NCBI GenBank assembly: GCA_944472155.2
Contig: OX235277.1
Span: 18,796,804-18,860,803 of the forward strand
Reading direction: 5' to 3'
From: Trichobilharzia szidati
Lineage: Eukaryota; Platyhelminthes; Trematoda; Strigeidida; Schistosomatidae
DNA length: 64,000 nt
Part shown: in pieces, positions 52,742 to 61,790 of the stretch
Layout: every line of letters begins with the position of its first letter
Numbering within the stretch: position 1 is the stretch's first letter
Program-made: the position numbers and the translations under genes
The notes under the pieces: model-generated
Told to the model about the DNA's origin: nothing
Database searches by the model: none
The model's input: only the letters and a program-made list of their open reading frames with translations

Positions 52742-53032
52742 ATGAGATTCACGACCGTAGTTCAATGTTGTATAGCGCTTGATTCATTTCAAATGCGTGC
52801 CCCTACAAGGTTACGTTTGCAATTCGAGGAGGATAGTGTCCTTCAGTATTGCCTGGACTTAGGCTTGCTTCGAAAGGAGAGAAGTTGTTCGTGTGGTGGT
52901 GTGATGACTCTAGAAAGCTATACTAGGTCAACTGATGGATTTGTCCATCGTTGTGGAATATGCTGGAAGCGAGTTAGTATTAGAAAGGGTAAGCTGTTAA
53001 TTTTAATATTTCGTAAGAACCTTTTTTGCTAG
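52742..53032 (+). CDS. Merlin transposase, N-terminal zinc-ribbon part
   Basis: The 96-codon frame begins at the first ATG after the left inverted repeat. Its C-terminal half has a zinc-ribbon-like pattern: Cys49-x-Cys51 (Ser-Cys-Ser-Cys-Gly-Gly) and HRCGICWKRVSIRKG (residues 69-83; His69, Cys71, Cys74), typical of the DNA-binding N-terminus of ISXO2-type transposases. After Gly83 the family continues with a Ser-x-Leu-Pro-Leu block, which is here in another frame from 53034. A possible 44-bp intron (GTAAGC at 52989 to TTTTGCTAG at 53032) joins the right region but leaves the phase one base out, so a frameshift or a different splice must be assumed. Confidence 0.85.
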   Translation: MRFTTVVQCCIALDSFQMRAPTRLRLQFEEDSVLQYCLDLGLLRKERSCSCGGVMTLESYTRSTDGFVHRCGICWKRVSIRKGKLLILIFRKNLFC

Positions 53033-53750
53033 GTCGCATCTCCCCCTAACCCAGATTTTGTATATCTGCAACTACTGGGTATTGAAACAGCCGGTGAGAG
53101 CCGCAGCTGCCGAGACAGAGAACAGCGTCGTCTCCACAGTTCAGTGGTACCAGCACTGTAGAGACATCGCTTCATGGAAAATGGAGAGAATTTCTTTGTT
53201 GTTAGACGGGGACGACGTAGTAGTCCATGTGGATGAGACAGTGTTGGTGAAGAAGAAATATAACCGTGGTCGTCAGAGAGCGAACAAAGTTTGGGTCATA
53301 GGTTTATACGACACGTCCCTCCGAAAAGGATTTGTTGAAAGAATAGCAGACAGGAAGGCGACTACTCTGATACCTATTATAACGCGACTTGTGAAACGGG
53401 GATCAATTGTACATACCGACGAGTGGAAAGGTTACAATTCATTGTCATCCCTGGGATACATTCATCATAGAGTGAGCCACTCCAGTGATTTCGTGGATCC
53501 AGTTACAGGGACTCATACAAATTCAATTGAAGGATTTTGGGGTCGATTGAAAAAAATAGGATCTCAAAAGGATCTCATTTATAGTCATTTAGATGAATAT
53601 ATGTATAGAATGTGGTGTGACTTCTCTATTGACAGTCCCATGCTGAATTGGGAGATGTTTCTGTCCCATGTTCGGGAAAGATATCTATTCTATCCGTTTC
53701 ATCCTTTTTTTATGCCTTTTTCTATAAATATACGTTTCCACTTATCATAA
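53007..53750 (+). CDS. Merlin transposase, DDE catalytic part
   Basis: The open frame runs from 53007, with homology from Ser-His-Leu-Pro-Leu-Thr-Gln at 53034. Counting residues from 53058, the catalytic acids are Asp59 in VVVHVDETVLVKKKYNRGR, Asp121 in IVHTDEWKGY, and Glu158 in HTNSIEGFWGRLKK. Spacing of 61 and 36 residues fits the ISXO2/Merlin pattern. Upstream Val-Gln-Trp-Tyr-Gln-His-Cys-Arg-Asp is the family's Trp-Tyr-x-x-Cys-Arg block. There is no stop or missing catalytic residue, so the catalytic domain looks intact, unlike nearly every retroelement frame around it. It ends 31 bp before the right inverted repeat. Confidence 0.93.
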   Translation, partial: YFVRTFFARSHLPLTQILYICNYWVLKQPVRAAAAETENSVVSTVQWYQHCRDIASWKMERISLLLDGDDVVVHVDETVLVKKKYNRGRQRANKVWVIGLYDTSLRKGFVERIADRKATTLIPIITRLVKRGSIVHTDEWKGYNSLSSLGYIHHRVSHSSDFVDPVTGTHTNSIEGFWGRLKKIGSQKDLIYSHLDEYMYRMWCDFSIDSPMLNWEMFLSHVRERYLFYPFHPFFMPFSINIRFHLS

Positions 53751-53823
53751 ACGCCTCTTTCGTGTGATTGGTCCGCTCAAGGTCGTTTGCTGATTGGTTG
53801 TTACTGGTGTCGAAAGTTTAACT

Positions 53824-54435
53824 TTGCTATGAACGGCTTCCTCCTTTAGCTTATTTCTACAGGCATCTATAGGCATACCAAAAACTTACCCTTTTAAATT
53901 CATTCATATTTATAGTGTTCACTGGATAACCAAAGAATCTAAGCTTATCAATTCGTGTTTGATCGGTTGACGATTGATTGTTTTTCACAAAAAGCTGTAA
54001 TAACAAAATTGTTAGAAGAAAAAAAGAAAAAGAAGAGGATAGACAATAGAAGAAACAAACAAAGTGAGTGAGTAGTCATCATAAATATCACACACACGTG
54101 TTGAATAAACAACGTAGAGAATGGCGACCATGGAGTGTGAATGCACACACACCAACGGACCTTAGACGCATATCATTCGGTGGATAATCACAGAAAACCT
54201 GTCGTCATTACAGTATGAACACTGTGTACGAAATGATGTGTAAATTTCAGTCTGAACACCTTTTTAAGTACCGCTTGAACAATCAATCAGTTGATAGCAC
54301 GTTAGGTTTAAGGTTAAGGTAAGGATTAGAGTTTTTTATTATTCCCTCGCCCCCACCCTCCGTCTTTATCCGGACTTAGGACCGGCTAAAAAACTAGCGA
54401 GCTAGCAATCTAGGCGAGGTGTCAAGTTATCCACA
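53824..54435. other. Unassigned region with one half of a distant inverted repeat
   Basis: 54100-54201 is an inverted match of 56108-56195 (TCTGTGATTATCCAxxGAATGATATGCG). The rest is unrecognised. Confidence 0.5.
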
Positions 54436-54439
54436 AGGG

Positions 54440-55425
54440 AAAACTCAGCGAGGCGTTTGGAGTAAACACAGGAGTCAGACAAGGGTGCTTATTATCACCA
54501 ATGATATTCCTAATTGTGGTGGACTGGATTATGCGTCAGACAGTGCGAAACGAGAAGACAGGGATATCCTGGACCGACGTGAAGAACCTAGAAGACCTGG
54601 ATTTCGCGTGTGGATGATTTGTGTTTGATGTCACACAAAATCGAAGACTTACAGGCGAAAACCGACAAACTGGTCGAAGAAGCAGCCAGAGAAGACAGGA
54701 CTCCAGGTGAACATAGACAAGTCGGAGGTTATGAAAATAACCAATCAACAACAACAACAACAACAACATCCAGCACCAATCACCATCAACGGAAGGGATT
54801 TGAAAGAGGTTACTTCATTCACTTATATAGGGAGCATTGTCTCAACTACAGGAGGAACGGACGAAGATGTCAAATCGAGAATCGGAAAGGCGAGAAACAC
54901 ATTCATCCAACTGAAACCAGTCTGGAAATCTTCGTCATTCAGCATCAACAATAAGATTCAGATTTTCAAAACAAACGTCAAGTCAGTCGGTTCTTCTATA
55001 CGGATTAGAAACTTGGAGGGTCACAAAGAATATTTCCAACAGCTTGTTGCACACCTTTATCAACAACTGTCTTCGCTGGCTCTATACTGAAGATCAGATG
55101 GCCGCCGGAAAGAATCACCAACAAGAAACTATGGGAACGAAAAAAACAAGAACCAAACGCTCAACAAATATGCAGGAGAACGTGGAGATGGATTGGACAC
55201 TCGATGAGGAGGCCGCTGGGTGACATCGCGCGTCAGGCCATTGCTCGAGTGGAACCCGAAAGGTAAGCGGCGTGAAATGGAGGAGATCGTGTGAAGAGGA
55301 GTTGAAACAGCGTGGATTAACATGGATGCAGGTGAAAAGTACAGCAGAAGACAGAAGCAAGTGGAGACGTGCAGTTGAAGCCCTATGTTCCACTAGGAAC
55401 TCAAGGGAACAATAATAATAATTAT
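54440..55425 (+). mobile_element. RTE-clade (SR2-like) with RT block B to 3' end
   Basis: The best SR2-like copy. 54450-54540 reads Gly-Val-Asn-Thr-Gly-Val-Arg-Gln-Gly-Cys-Leu-Leu-Ser-Pro-Met-Ile-Phe. Then Asn-Leu-Glu-Asp-Leu-Asp-Phe-Ala is broken by extra bases before Asp-Asp-Leu-Cys-Leu-Met (motif C, 54590-54630). The frame 54610-54954 has Leu-Gln-Ala-Lys-Thr-Asp-Lys-Leu-Val-Glu-Glu. The frame 54707-55090 has NIDKSEVMKITNQ, a CAA-encoded glutamine run, FTYIGSIVSTTGGTDEDVKS and Arg-Lys-Ala-Arg-Asn-Thr. The 3' end at 55400-55425 is AGGGAACAATAATAATAATT. Motif A and everything upstream is lost. Confidence 0.9.
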
Positions 55426-55549
55426 TATTATTCTCAGTATTTTCCTTGGAAATAAATATATTGAGGGGGGTGGGTGAAGCTTTCGTTGTTTATATAGGAG
55501 AAACAATCATTTCGAAAGCTATGAAACTTGAAAACTGATACCCATCTTT

Positions 55550-55975
55550 GATTGGACACTAGTTAGTCAGTAGGATCATGCGTCTAACCCTTTGTTTACT
55601 GAAGACTGAATTCTGTCAGTCAAGTTTGCAATGTGTCCATCATGTCGGGTGGCTTGCCAACATGGTGCACTGTGAATTATCGTTATTAGATGGTTGGAGG
55701 CAATCGGCCACAGGAAGCCTTCCACCTAGGTTTCGTACCTGGTGGCACTCATCAGTCAGTAAGCCATATTTACAACCTTGAAGGGACTCCTGTCCCTCCT
55801 GAGATCCAAACGTCTCTGATTGCAGAACTTGGTGACACGAGTCCGAAATTTCAGGAGGGAGATGAGTCCCTTCAAGATTGTAGACACACCTTATTGACTG
55901 ACGAATGGCAACAAGCACGAAACCTGGGTAGAAGGCTTCCTGCCGATTGCCTCCAACCATCTAATAACAAGTGAT
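55550..55975. repeat. Inverted multimer of the S/D tRNA-like repeat
   Basis: D(+) 55550-55685 (CACTAGTTAGTCAG...TCAGTCAxGTTTGCAATGTG) is joined to S(-) 55688-55815 and then S(+) 55845-55975. The S arms are inverted (GATGGTTGGAGGCAATCGGC and GCCGATTGCCTCCAACCATC at the two ends). The tRNA-like head at the centre is mostly deleted. Confidence 0.78.
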
Positions 55976-56107
55976 ACCCTTCATTGTGATAGGGAACTAT
56001 TTTTCCGTTACTTGTCAGGGTAAAATATCGTCTATAATGTGTTTCAATATTATTATTATTATGTTAATTTTTCCCGTAAATAAACGGGTGTGTTGATGTA
56101 AAATACA

Positions 56108-56195
56108 CGGTAGGTTCTGTGATTATCCAATGAATGATATGCGTTCAAGTTCACTGGTGCGTTCGCACTTTGTGGTTGCTATTCTTTAAGTGTAC
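56108..56195. repeat. Right half of a distant inverted repeat
   Basis: It pairs with 54100-54201. Function unknown. Confidence 0.55.
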
Positions 56196-56319
56196 CGTGT
56201 ACAGCCTTAAAAAAATAGAGTGGAGGTTACAACGATTTAGTGTGATTAGTGAACCAAGAATATTTTCCCCCATAACTTCTTCATCAGCTCCTACAGTTAC
56301 ATATGTCCATAATGATAAA

Positions 56320-56870
56320 AGAACCCCGGTGGGTGCGTACTACCAAAGAGTTCCAAACTAGGCTGACGAAGCAGCTGTCCAGTACTCCCAAATTTTCTAA
56401 TGGTTCCCTAACTTATGTCAGCTCATTCCGATAACCAATCAATAAAATCCCTGCAAACCAACACTTGAATACCAATCTGATGATCACTAGATAGTGACCC
56501 TATTCAGGTAGGTAGTTACCTAGAGTTCCAGTAGGAGGTCGTGACCAGTAGGATACAACAGGTTGAGCGTGAGGACAAATACCGGCCAGCGATAACATTC
56601 GCTGGTGGTAGCACCATACCACATGAATTGGCGGAAGTTGGAATTCAAGCACTGGCCATTGGATGGGGTCCCAGTGGCGCAATGGTCTACCAGCTCGCCT
56701 TTCTAACCATAAGGTCCTGGGGTTCGAACCCTTGCGGTGGGTGCGTAGTATTGAAGAGTCCCAAAGTAGGGGGACGAAACAGCTGCCCACTACTCCCAGA
56801 TTTTCCAATGGTTGTCTAACCGATGTCAGCTTATGATGAAATCCTGGAACAAATCGGTCAAATCTCTAAA
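56320..56870 (+). mobile_element. Head-to-tail dimer of the ~400-bp hammerhead repeat
   Basis: Two ribozymes lie 408 bp apart (GTGCGTA at 56333 and 56741) with one complete unit between them, including a tRNA-like head (GTCCCAGTGGCGCAATGGTC, B box GGGTTCGAACCC at about 56719). The first ribozyme (56335-56390) has lost CUGAUGA and the second (56741-56800) reads TTGAAGA with GCC for GUC. Both are predicted inactive, but the tandem form is preserved. Confidence 0.85.
56741..56800 (+). ncRNA. Hammerhead ribozyme remnant of the tandem dimer
   Basis: GTAGT/ACTAC helix I shows paired changes relative to GTACT/AGTAC in other copies. Helix II and CGAAAC are intact; C3 has become U and the cleavage triplet GCC. 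Confidence 0.6.
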
Positions 56871-57395
56871 AACCACACAATTATTGTCATAATATACAAA
56901 AATACGACACTAAAACTGAATATTACGTAAATTAAGAAACACAATACAGGACATGTAGGTCCCGCAGAAGACCAGAGGTTACTGATAGTAACTGGAATTG
57001 TTCTTATTTTTACGGAGAGCTCCAGTTGCCTCAGGAGAACCGCAATACCCTGCTCTGCTATGTGTGGTGTATCTACTAGGTAGAGGGGGTTTTGACAATA
57101 TTCATTTGGTACCCAAGAGATGAGATGATTCACTAAAACTAGTTTTATGGGGTCTATTGGGACGAGGCGGTGTAACTCTAAACCTCAATGAAGCAATGAA
57201 TCGCACACACTTCTCTTCATTGTCTTACAATCTAATGTGATCGATGTGGACAAGGGAACATGTCATCGGTACTGATATACAAAAACTGATAGAATTTGAG
57301 CGGATATCTTTTACAGGATAATTCTGTTGTGACACACTATTCAAACGAAGAAAAATGCGCTAAAATATAAATCCTAAATGGTAAATAACGATTTT
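56871..57395. other. Unassigned region
   Basis: 57015-57060 resembles 21868-21910. No gene is supported. Confidence 0.4.
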
Positions 57396-57399
57396 TTCT

Positions 57400-57592
57400 T
57401 ATTCCTTCACGTTCTCAGTGTAACACAGGGCTTCAAGCCTCTCACTTGAAGTTTCTGTAGCAGTATTTATTTTCTCTTTACCAGCTTTCATTTCTGGTTT
57501 AGCGAGGTAAAGGAGTGCGTCAGACGGGGATCGAACCTCGGACCATGTGCATGGTCGGTGAGCGTCCTAACAGCTGTGCCACCGACACACTA
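57400..57592 (-). mobile_element. tRNA-Gly-derived SINE
   Basis: Minus strand: tRNA-like head at 57592-57510 (A box GGCACAGCTGTTAGGA, decayed; B box GAGGTTCGATCCCCG), body, and tail GTTACACTGAGAACG at the low end. (AAAT)n follows at 57600-57640. Confidence 0.76.
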
Positions 57593-57599
57593 CAAATAA

Positions 57600-57640
57600 C
57601 GATTAATAAAATAAATAAATAAAAATAAAAAAATAAATCG
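57600..57640. repeat. (AAAT)n microsatellite
   Basis: AATAAATAAATAAAAATAAA, no gene. Confidence 0.85.
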
Positions 57641-57789
57641 CTATTATAAATAACGATTCCTTCATCCTAATCAGATAAAAAGAAGTACAAATTACGCATT
57701 CTTGGATCATTTATTGTACAGATACACACACGCATAATGAAAAATCAGTGTAAACCCCTTGAATGAAAATGCATTTATCTACAAGTGTG

Positions 57790-57965
57790 GGTGGTGGTCT
57801 ACAGGGATTTCATTTATTTCAAACTATTGAGAAACCAAAATGTACTGGATAGCTGTTTCGTCTTCGTTTGGGACTCTTCATCAACACGCATCCATGACCC
57901 CCCCCCTCACCAAGAGTCGAACTCAGGGCCTTCAAGTCACAGAGGGAAGCCTCAAACTACAGTCA
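57790..57965 (-). mobile_element. Hammerhead tRNA-like repeat, minus copy
   Basis: On the minus strand: B-box-like GAGTTCGACTC (about 57915), then the ribozyme at 57892-57840 with ATGAAGAG, TCCCAAACGAAGA, CGAAAC and an AUC cleavage site. The core position 3 is A. A poly-C run at 57899-57907 interrupts the junction. Confidence 0.68.
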
Positions 57966-58284
57966 GTTAGCGATAATACCTGAAAAAAGCATCAGTTCCT
58001 GTTGCCAAACATCACAACGGCACACACTATTTTAGTAACACTATGATACTTCAAGTTATGCATATGTGAGTAATAGGAGACAGAACATCAAAGCAAAGAT
58101 TAGCAAAAGATTATTTAGAATTTTCAATTTGATAAGTGAATACGTCTCAGTTATACCTTATCAGACAAATTAAATTCACTAATCTGTGCATTGCCTACAC
58201 CAACATCCAGAGACATAACATAAATTGGTATGGTGTTTCGGTTTGACTAATAACCACGTTTTGTACTACGTAATTCCACTGTGT

Positions 58285-58395
58285 ATGCTGGCAGTTCAAT
58301 GGTAGTATGCTTACCACCAACCAAGCACATGGTCAGGTTCCGATCCCCAGCCGACGCATTCCTGAGCCTAGTCTAGTTTACTAGTCGACAGCATA
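58285..58395 (+). mobile_element. tRNA-Gly-like SINE head, plus orientation
   Basis: GGCAGTTCAATGGTAGTATG (A box) and GGTTCCGATCCCCAG (B box with an extra base) followed by CCGACGCATTCC. The only plus-oriented member of this family here. Confidence 0.66.
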
Positions 58396-58429
58396 TCTAG
58401 GAAAGATGAAATGTTGAGCATAAGGCTAT

Positions 58430-58790
58430 GTGGCTCCTGTGGAGTGTGTCAGTTACATAGGCTGTACAATTAGGAGTGTTTCTCGTCGGATTTCCGAACA
58501 TCATCCTGCGTGGTTGGTTAAGTAAAGGACAAACAATATCCATTCAAAGCTGCACTATTTCCTCTCAACTTGTGGATACAGAACACAAGATTGATGTTAA
58601 CGAGGTGGCTTTCAAAGTCATTTACAGCATATCAACAAATTTCAACTTCGCCTTAAGAGTTCGACTACTACATATTGCTAAGGCCGTTGGGATCCACACT
58701 AAGAAGCCTAACTTATGTATCCAAAAGAAGAAGTTGGTTGAGACAATATCTTTACCATGGCCATCTAGGTTCTTATGATCCTCAATTTTT
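58430..58790 (+). pseudogene. Penelope-like GIY-YIG domain
   Basis: CGSCGVSYIGCTIRSVSRRI (58434-58493), Ser-Glu-His-His-Pro-Ala-Trp-Leu-Val-Lys, then in the next frame His-Lys-Ile-Asp-Val-Asn-Glu-Val-Ala-Phe-Lys-Val-Ile-Tyr (58581), Arg-Leu-Leu-His-Ile-Ala-Lys-Ala-Val-Gly-Ile, KPNLCIQKKKLVETISLPW. One stop after Val-Lys and a shift near 58525. Otherwise well kept; the second half is the open frame 58476-58778. Confidence 0.85.
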
Positions 58791-59265
58791 TGTAGAAATT
58801 TCCTTAATTTCGCTCGATATTATATATTATATTTGCTACTAAACTTTTATGCTTATTACGATTCATGCATCTTTCGTGGACAGTAGTTCCACTTAACAAA
58901 TCGATATTATTTAAAAATATTCTATGTATATAAACATAGGAAATTATCGAAAAAGATATTCTTTGCTCAATTATTTTGTTTGTTTTTTTTTTCTAGATGT
59001 TTGAATGAATATTTTCGCTATATAGAAGAGATAGAAGTGTTCATTCCTCAAATTTGAATTTAGTTTAAATTGTGGGCATGAAATAATCTCATTGGACAAC
59101 TTGTTTAACCTTGAGCCAATGGCTAGCCAATCAAAACAATTTATTTTCTTGTGACTTTAGTGTAACTTTAATGTAACTATGAATGTATAAATATGTTGTG
59201 ATTTCTTTTCCTTAATAAAGGTTCGTTACCAAGTCTGCAATATTCCACGGTATAAACGCAGGGGA
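58791..59265 (+). mobile_element. Probable PLE 3' UTR
   Basis: It follows the GIY-YIG stop. GGAAATTATCGAAAAAGATATTCTT at 58940-58964 resembles the hammerhead 3' half at 43126-43150. Sequence near 59080-59225 resembles 18770-18925. Confidence 0.5.
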
Positions 59266-59272
59266 GAGGATA

Positions 59273-59335
59273 CAGGTACACTGAAGTGATGAGTCCCAAA
59301 TGCGAGGAACTACACGTTCTACACTCTACTGTAAG
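59273..59335 (+). ncRNA. Decayed Sm-alpha-like hammerhead
   Basis: AGGTACAC, GTGATGAGTCCCAAAT, GGAAC, and CTACTG occur in the order of the Sm-alpha hammerhead, but pairing of helix II is lost. Weak call. Confidence 0.35.
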
Positions 59336-59571
59336 CTACTATCAATCAATAAAATAAAGAAGCCTTATTGATTGACAACTTAACCAATGAAAACTTACTG
59401 TTATAGTGTTGACATTTTGGAATTTTACAAAATTCAATTGAGTTACTCCACCCTCTTTAATATCATCCTCTGTTAACCTTGAAGGATTAAAAACACAAGA
59501 AGAAGAGAAAAAAGTGTAGTTCCACAACTAATCAATAAATAATCAGTTAATTTCATATATATATATACGAT

Positions 59572-59714
59572 AATGGAAACTACAACTTCGTTGTCCGACA
59601 TAAGCCAGTGGTGGTCTAAGCTAAATCGACTTATGTTAAATCCCGCTAAGTGGCAGACAGTTAAACTCACCGTCACGCATAAACATGATCTACACAAACT
59701 TGTTCATTCACATT
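59572..59714 (+). pseudogene. CR1 RT fragment
   Basis: Thr-Ser-Leu-Ser-Asp-Ile-Ser-Gln-Trp-Trp-Ser-Lys-Leu-Asn, LMLNPAKWQTV and His-Lys-His-Asp-Leu-His-Lys-Leu-Val-His-Ser match 29480-29605. It is cut by an RTE fragment on the minus strand. Confidence 0.78.
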
Positions 59715-60565
59715 CTTTCATCCCCTCTTCACATGACCTCCTCCATGTCACCCTAAGAAGACCAACTTGCCGCTTCCCATTCGGGTTCCACTGGAGTGAT
59801 GGCCTGTCGTATGATGTCACTCACTTGATGGTTTTCTTAGAGTATGGCCACCAATCCAACTCTATATCTTCCTGCATATTTGTTGCACAATTGGTTCCTG
59901 CTGGGTTTGTTCATTTATTGCCAGAGATCTCTGTTGCTGATGTTTTCTGGTCGGCCATCTGATCTCGAGTGAAGTATTGAACGAAGACAGCTGTTGATGA
60001 AGATAAGTAGTTTGTTCGAAGTACCCTTCGCGACGCGGCGCCAAGTCCCTGATCCGTATAGTGAGTAGCACTGACTTCACATTGCAGTTGGAAATTCAGA
60101 TCGTAGGTTTCATGCTGAGCGCTGCTGATCTCCACAGATTTACTTGCTTTCCCAATCCTCGCTTTGATATCCTTGTCAGTCCCGTCCACATGTAGTTGGA
60201 ACGATGCTTCCCAGGTAGGTGGGGAGGTAAAGGAGGCTGCTACTTACAGATTTCTCCCATATATGCTGATTGTTGTTTGTTGTTGTTGCTATTGGTCAGA
60301 AATCTTCATCACTTACCTCTGTCTTCTATATGTTCACCTGAAGGCCTGTCTTCTCTGGATGCTTCATCTATCGGCAACTTGCTGTTTTTCACTTGCATAT
60401 CTTCCAGTTTGTGGGAAATCATACATATATCACATCGGCGAAGTCCAGATCCTCCAAGTATTTTGTGTGGGTCCACTTTATGCCTGTCTTCTCGTTGCCC
60501 CCTGTGTGTCTGTCGCATTAACCAATCTACCGCAATCAGGTTGTCATCAGTACGGTGAGTAGTAT
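59715..60565 (-). pseudogene. RTE-clade (SR2-like) fragment
   Basis: Minus strand from 60540: Leu-Arg-Arg-Cys-Asp-Ile-Cys-Met-Ile-Ser-His-Lys-Leu-Glu-Asp-Met-Gln (motif C region with catalytic Asp-Asp lost), Thr-Asp-Lys-Asp-Ile-Lys-Ala-Arg-Ile-Gly-Lys-Ala (60183), Arg-Trp-Pro-Thr-Arg-Lys-His-Gln, Gln-Gln-Glu-Pro-Ile-Val-Gln-Gln-Ile-Cys-Arg-Lys (59900), His-Ser-Ser-Gly-Thr-Arg-Met-Gly-Ser-Gly, and Arg-Arg-Ser-Cys-Glu-Glu-Gly (59740). The normal 3' terminus is missing. Confidence 0.82.
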
Positions 60566-60574
60566 GCCACTAAG

Positions 60575-60885
60575 TCAGCCTGCTCGTTACTACTGTAGTC
60601 AATACACACCTGAACTCTTGTAATAAATGGTCTGGCTAAATCCATATTGTCTGACTGTCGACAACACCCTCTCTATTCATAACTCTCCCCTTCCTGTTGA
60701 ATCTCATCAAGTAGGACTATAGAGGTCATTATAAAAGATTATACGCTCCCTTGCACACAACTAAGTACAAAAACTCAACGATAGCATATTTGCCCTACCA
60801 ATGTTCTATGTGATACAGAAAGTGTTAAGCAAGAAACCTACAATTTAATATGTTATTCACAAAATAAATGGCTCTCTGGTCTTCT
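60575..60885 (+). pseudogene. CR1 RT C-terminal fragment
   Basis: It aligns with 29930-30175, with Tyr-Ser-x-Leu-Ser-Pro, Ser-Ser-Arg-Thr, Lys-Tyr-Lys-Asn-Ser-Thr-Ile-Ala-Tyr and a final Glu-Thr-Tyr-Asn-Leu block. Together with 59572-59714 it forms a CR1 copy whose middle is replaced by the RTE. The region to about 61000 may be its 3' UTR. Confidence 0.75.
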
Positions 60886-61017
60886 TCTATCTTTAATTTA
60901 TGATGATTATATTTTAATTATTTTAAGCTTTAGTACATTTTCGAATTTACTGTCACTGCTAATACCAAAAAAGCTACTTTTATCACTTTTGGTTACCTAC
61001 TTAAGATGGTTAAAGGC

Positions 61018-61708
61018 AATCGGCAGGAAGCCCCTCCTGACCTAGGTTTCAAACTAGTTGGCACTCACTGATCAGCAAGGCATATCTGCAGTCACCTTGA
61101 AGGAACTCATGTCTCTTCTGAGATTCGAACCCGCGTCACCCAGTGCTGCCTGCAGTCAGAGACGTTACCAATGAGCTATTCGGGCTCGCGATTGACCTCC
61201 TGTAGGACTATAGTGGGTATATTTTGATTGGACACTAGTAACTAGTGCGACGTGTCTAGTCCTTTCTTTGGTGCAGACTGAATTCTATCAGTCAGGTTTG
61301 CAATGTGGCCACCATTCTAGGTAGCTCGCCATCACGGTGCACATTGATTCGATAATATTAGATTAATCGCCAGTCCGAATAGCTCAGTGGTAATGTCTCT
61401 GACTGCAGCTCTCACTGGGTGACGTGGGTTCGAATCTCAGAAGGGACATGAGTTCCTTCAAGGTAGTTGCAGATACGCCTTGCTGACTATTGGTGAGTGC
61501 CAACTAGCACGAAACCTAGGTCAGGAGAGGCTTCCTTTGGCCGATTGCCTCCAACTATCCAATATCATCAAATCAATGTGCACCGTGATGGCGAGCTGCC
61601 TAGAATGGTGACCACATTGCAAACCTGACTGATAGAATTCAGTCTGCACCAAGAAGGGACTAGACATGTCACACTAGTTACTAGAGTCCAATCAAATTGG
61701 TTACCTAT
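61018..61708. repeat. S/D tRNA-like repeat, best inverted multimer
   Basis: Order: S(-) 61018-61185, D(+) 61215-61345, S(+) 61371-61560, D(-) 61563-61708. S is a tRNA-like SINE: head GAATAGCTCAGTGGTAA (A box) and GGGTTCGAATCTC (B box at about 61427), then GACATGAGTTCCTTCAAGG and the CCGATTGCCTCCAAC tail. The S arms are inverted to each other and so are the D arms, about 85-90% alike by eye. The unit is S plus reversed D, near 340 bp. No ribozyme core found. Confidence 0.88.
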
Positions 61709-61714
61709 ACCGTC

Positions 61715-61790
61715 TAATGTTTTGTTTGTCGTACCAAATACTGAGAATTCCACACAGGTGCTGTTTTGGAATAAAGCAAACAATTACTGT
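61715..61790 (+). mobile_element. CR1-type 3' tail fragment
   Basis: GAGAATTCCACAC, GTGCTGTTTTGGAATAAAGC. Without (ATT)n. Confidence 0.5.

Larger units (their letters stand above)
52687..53823 (+). mobile_element. Merlin DNA transposon with terminal inverted repeats
   Basis: Inverted ends of 42 bp, 52687-52728 and 53782-53823, match at about 85% (both contain AGTTAAAC, ACACCAGTAAC and ACCAATCAGC plus AACGAC). They enclose a transposase of the ISXO2/IS1595-related DDE group that defines Merlin. Merlin elements are known from schistosomes. I could not find a target duplication next to these ends; the outer few bases have probably diverged. It is the only cut-and-paste transposon seen here, and is inserted just after an RTE 3' end. 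Confidence 0.92.
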
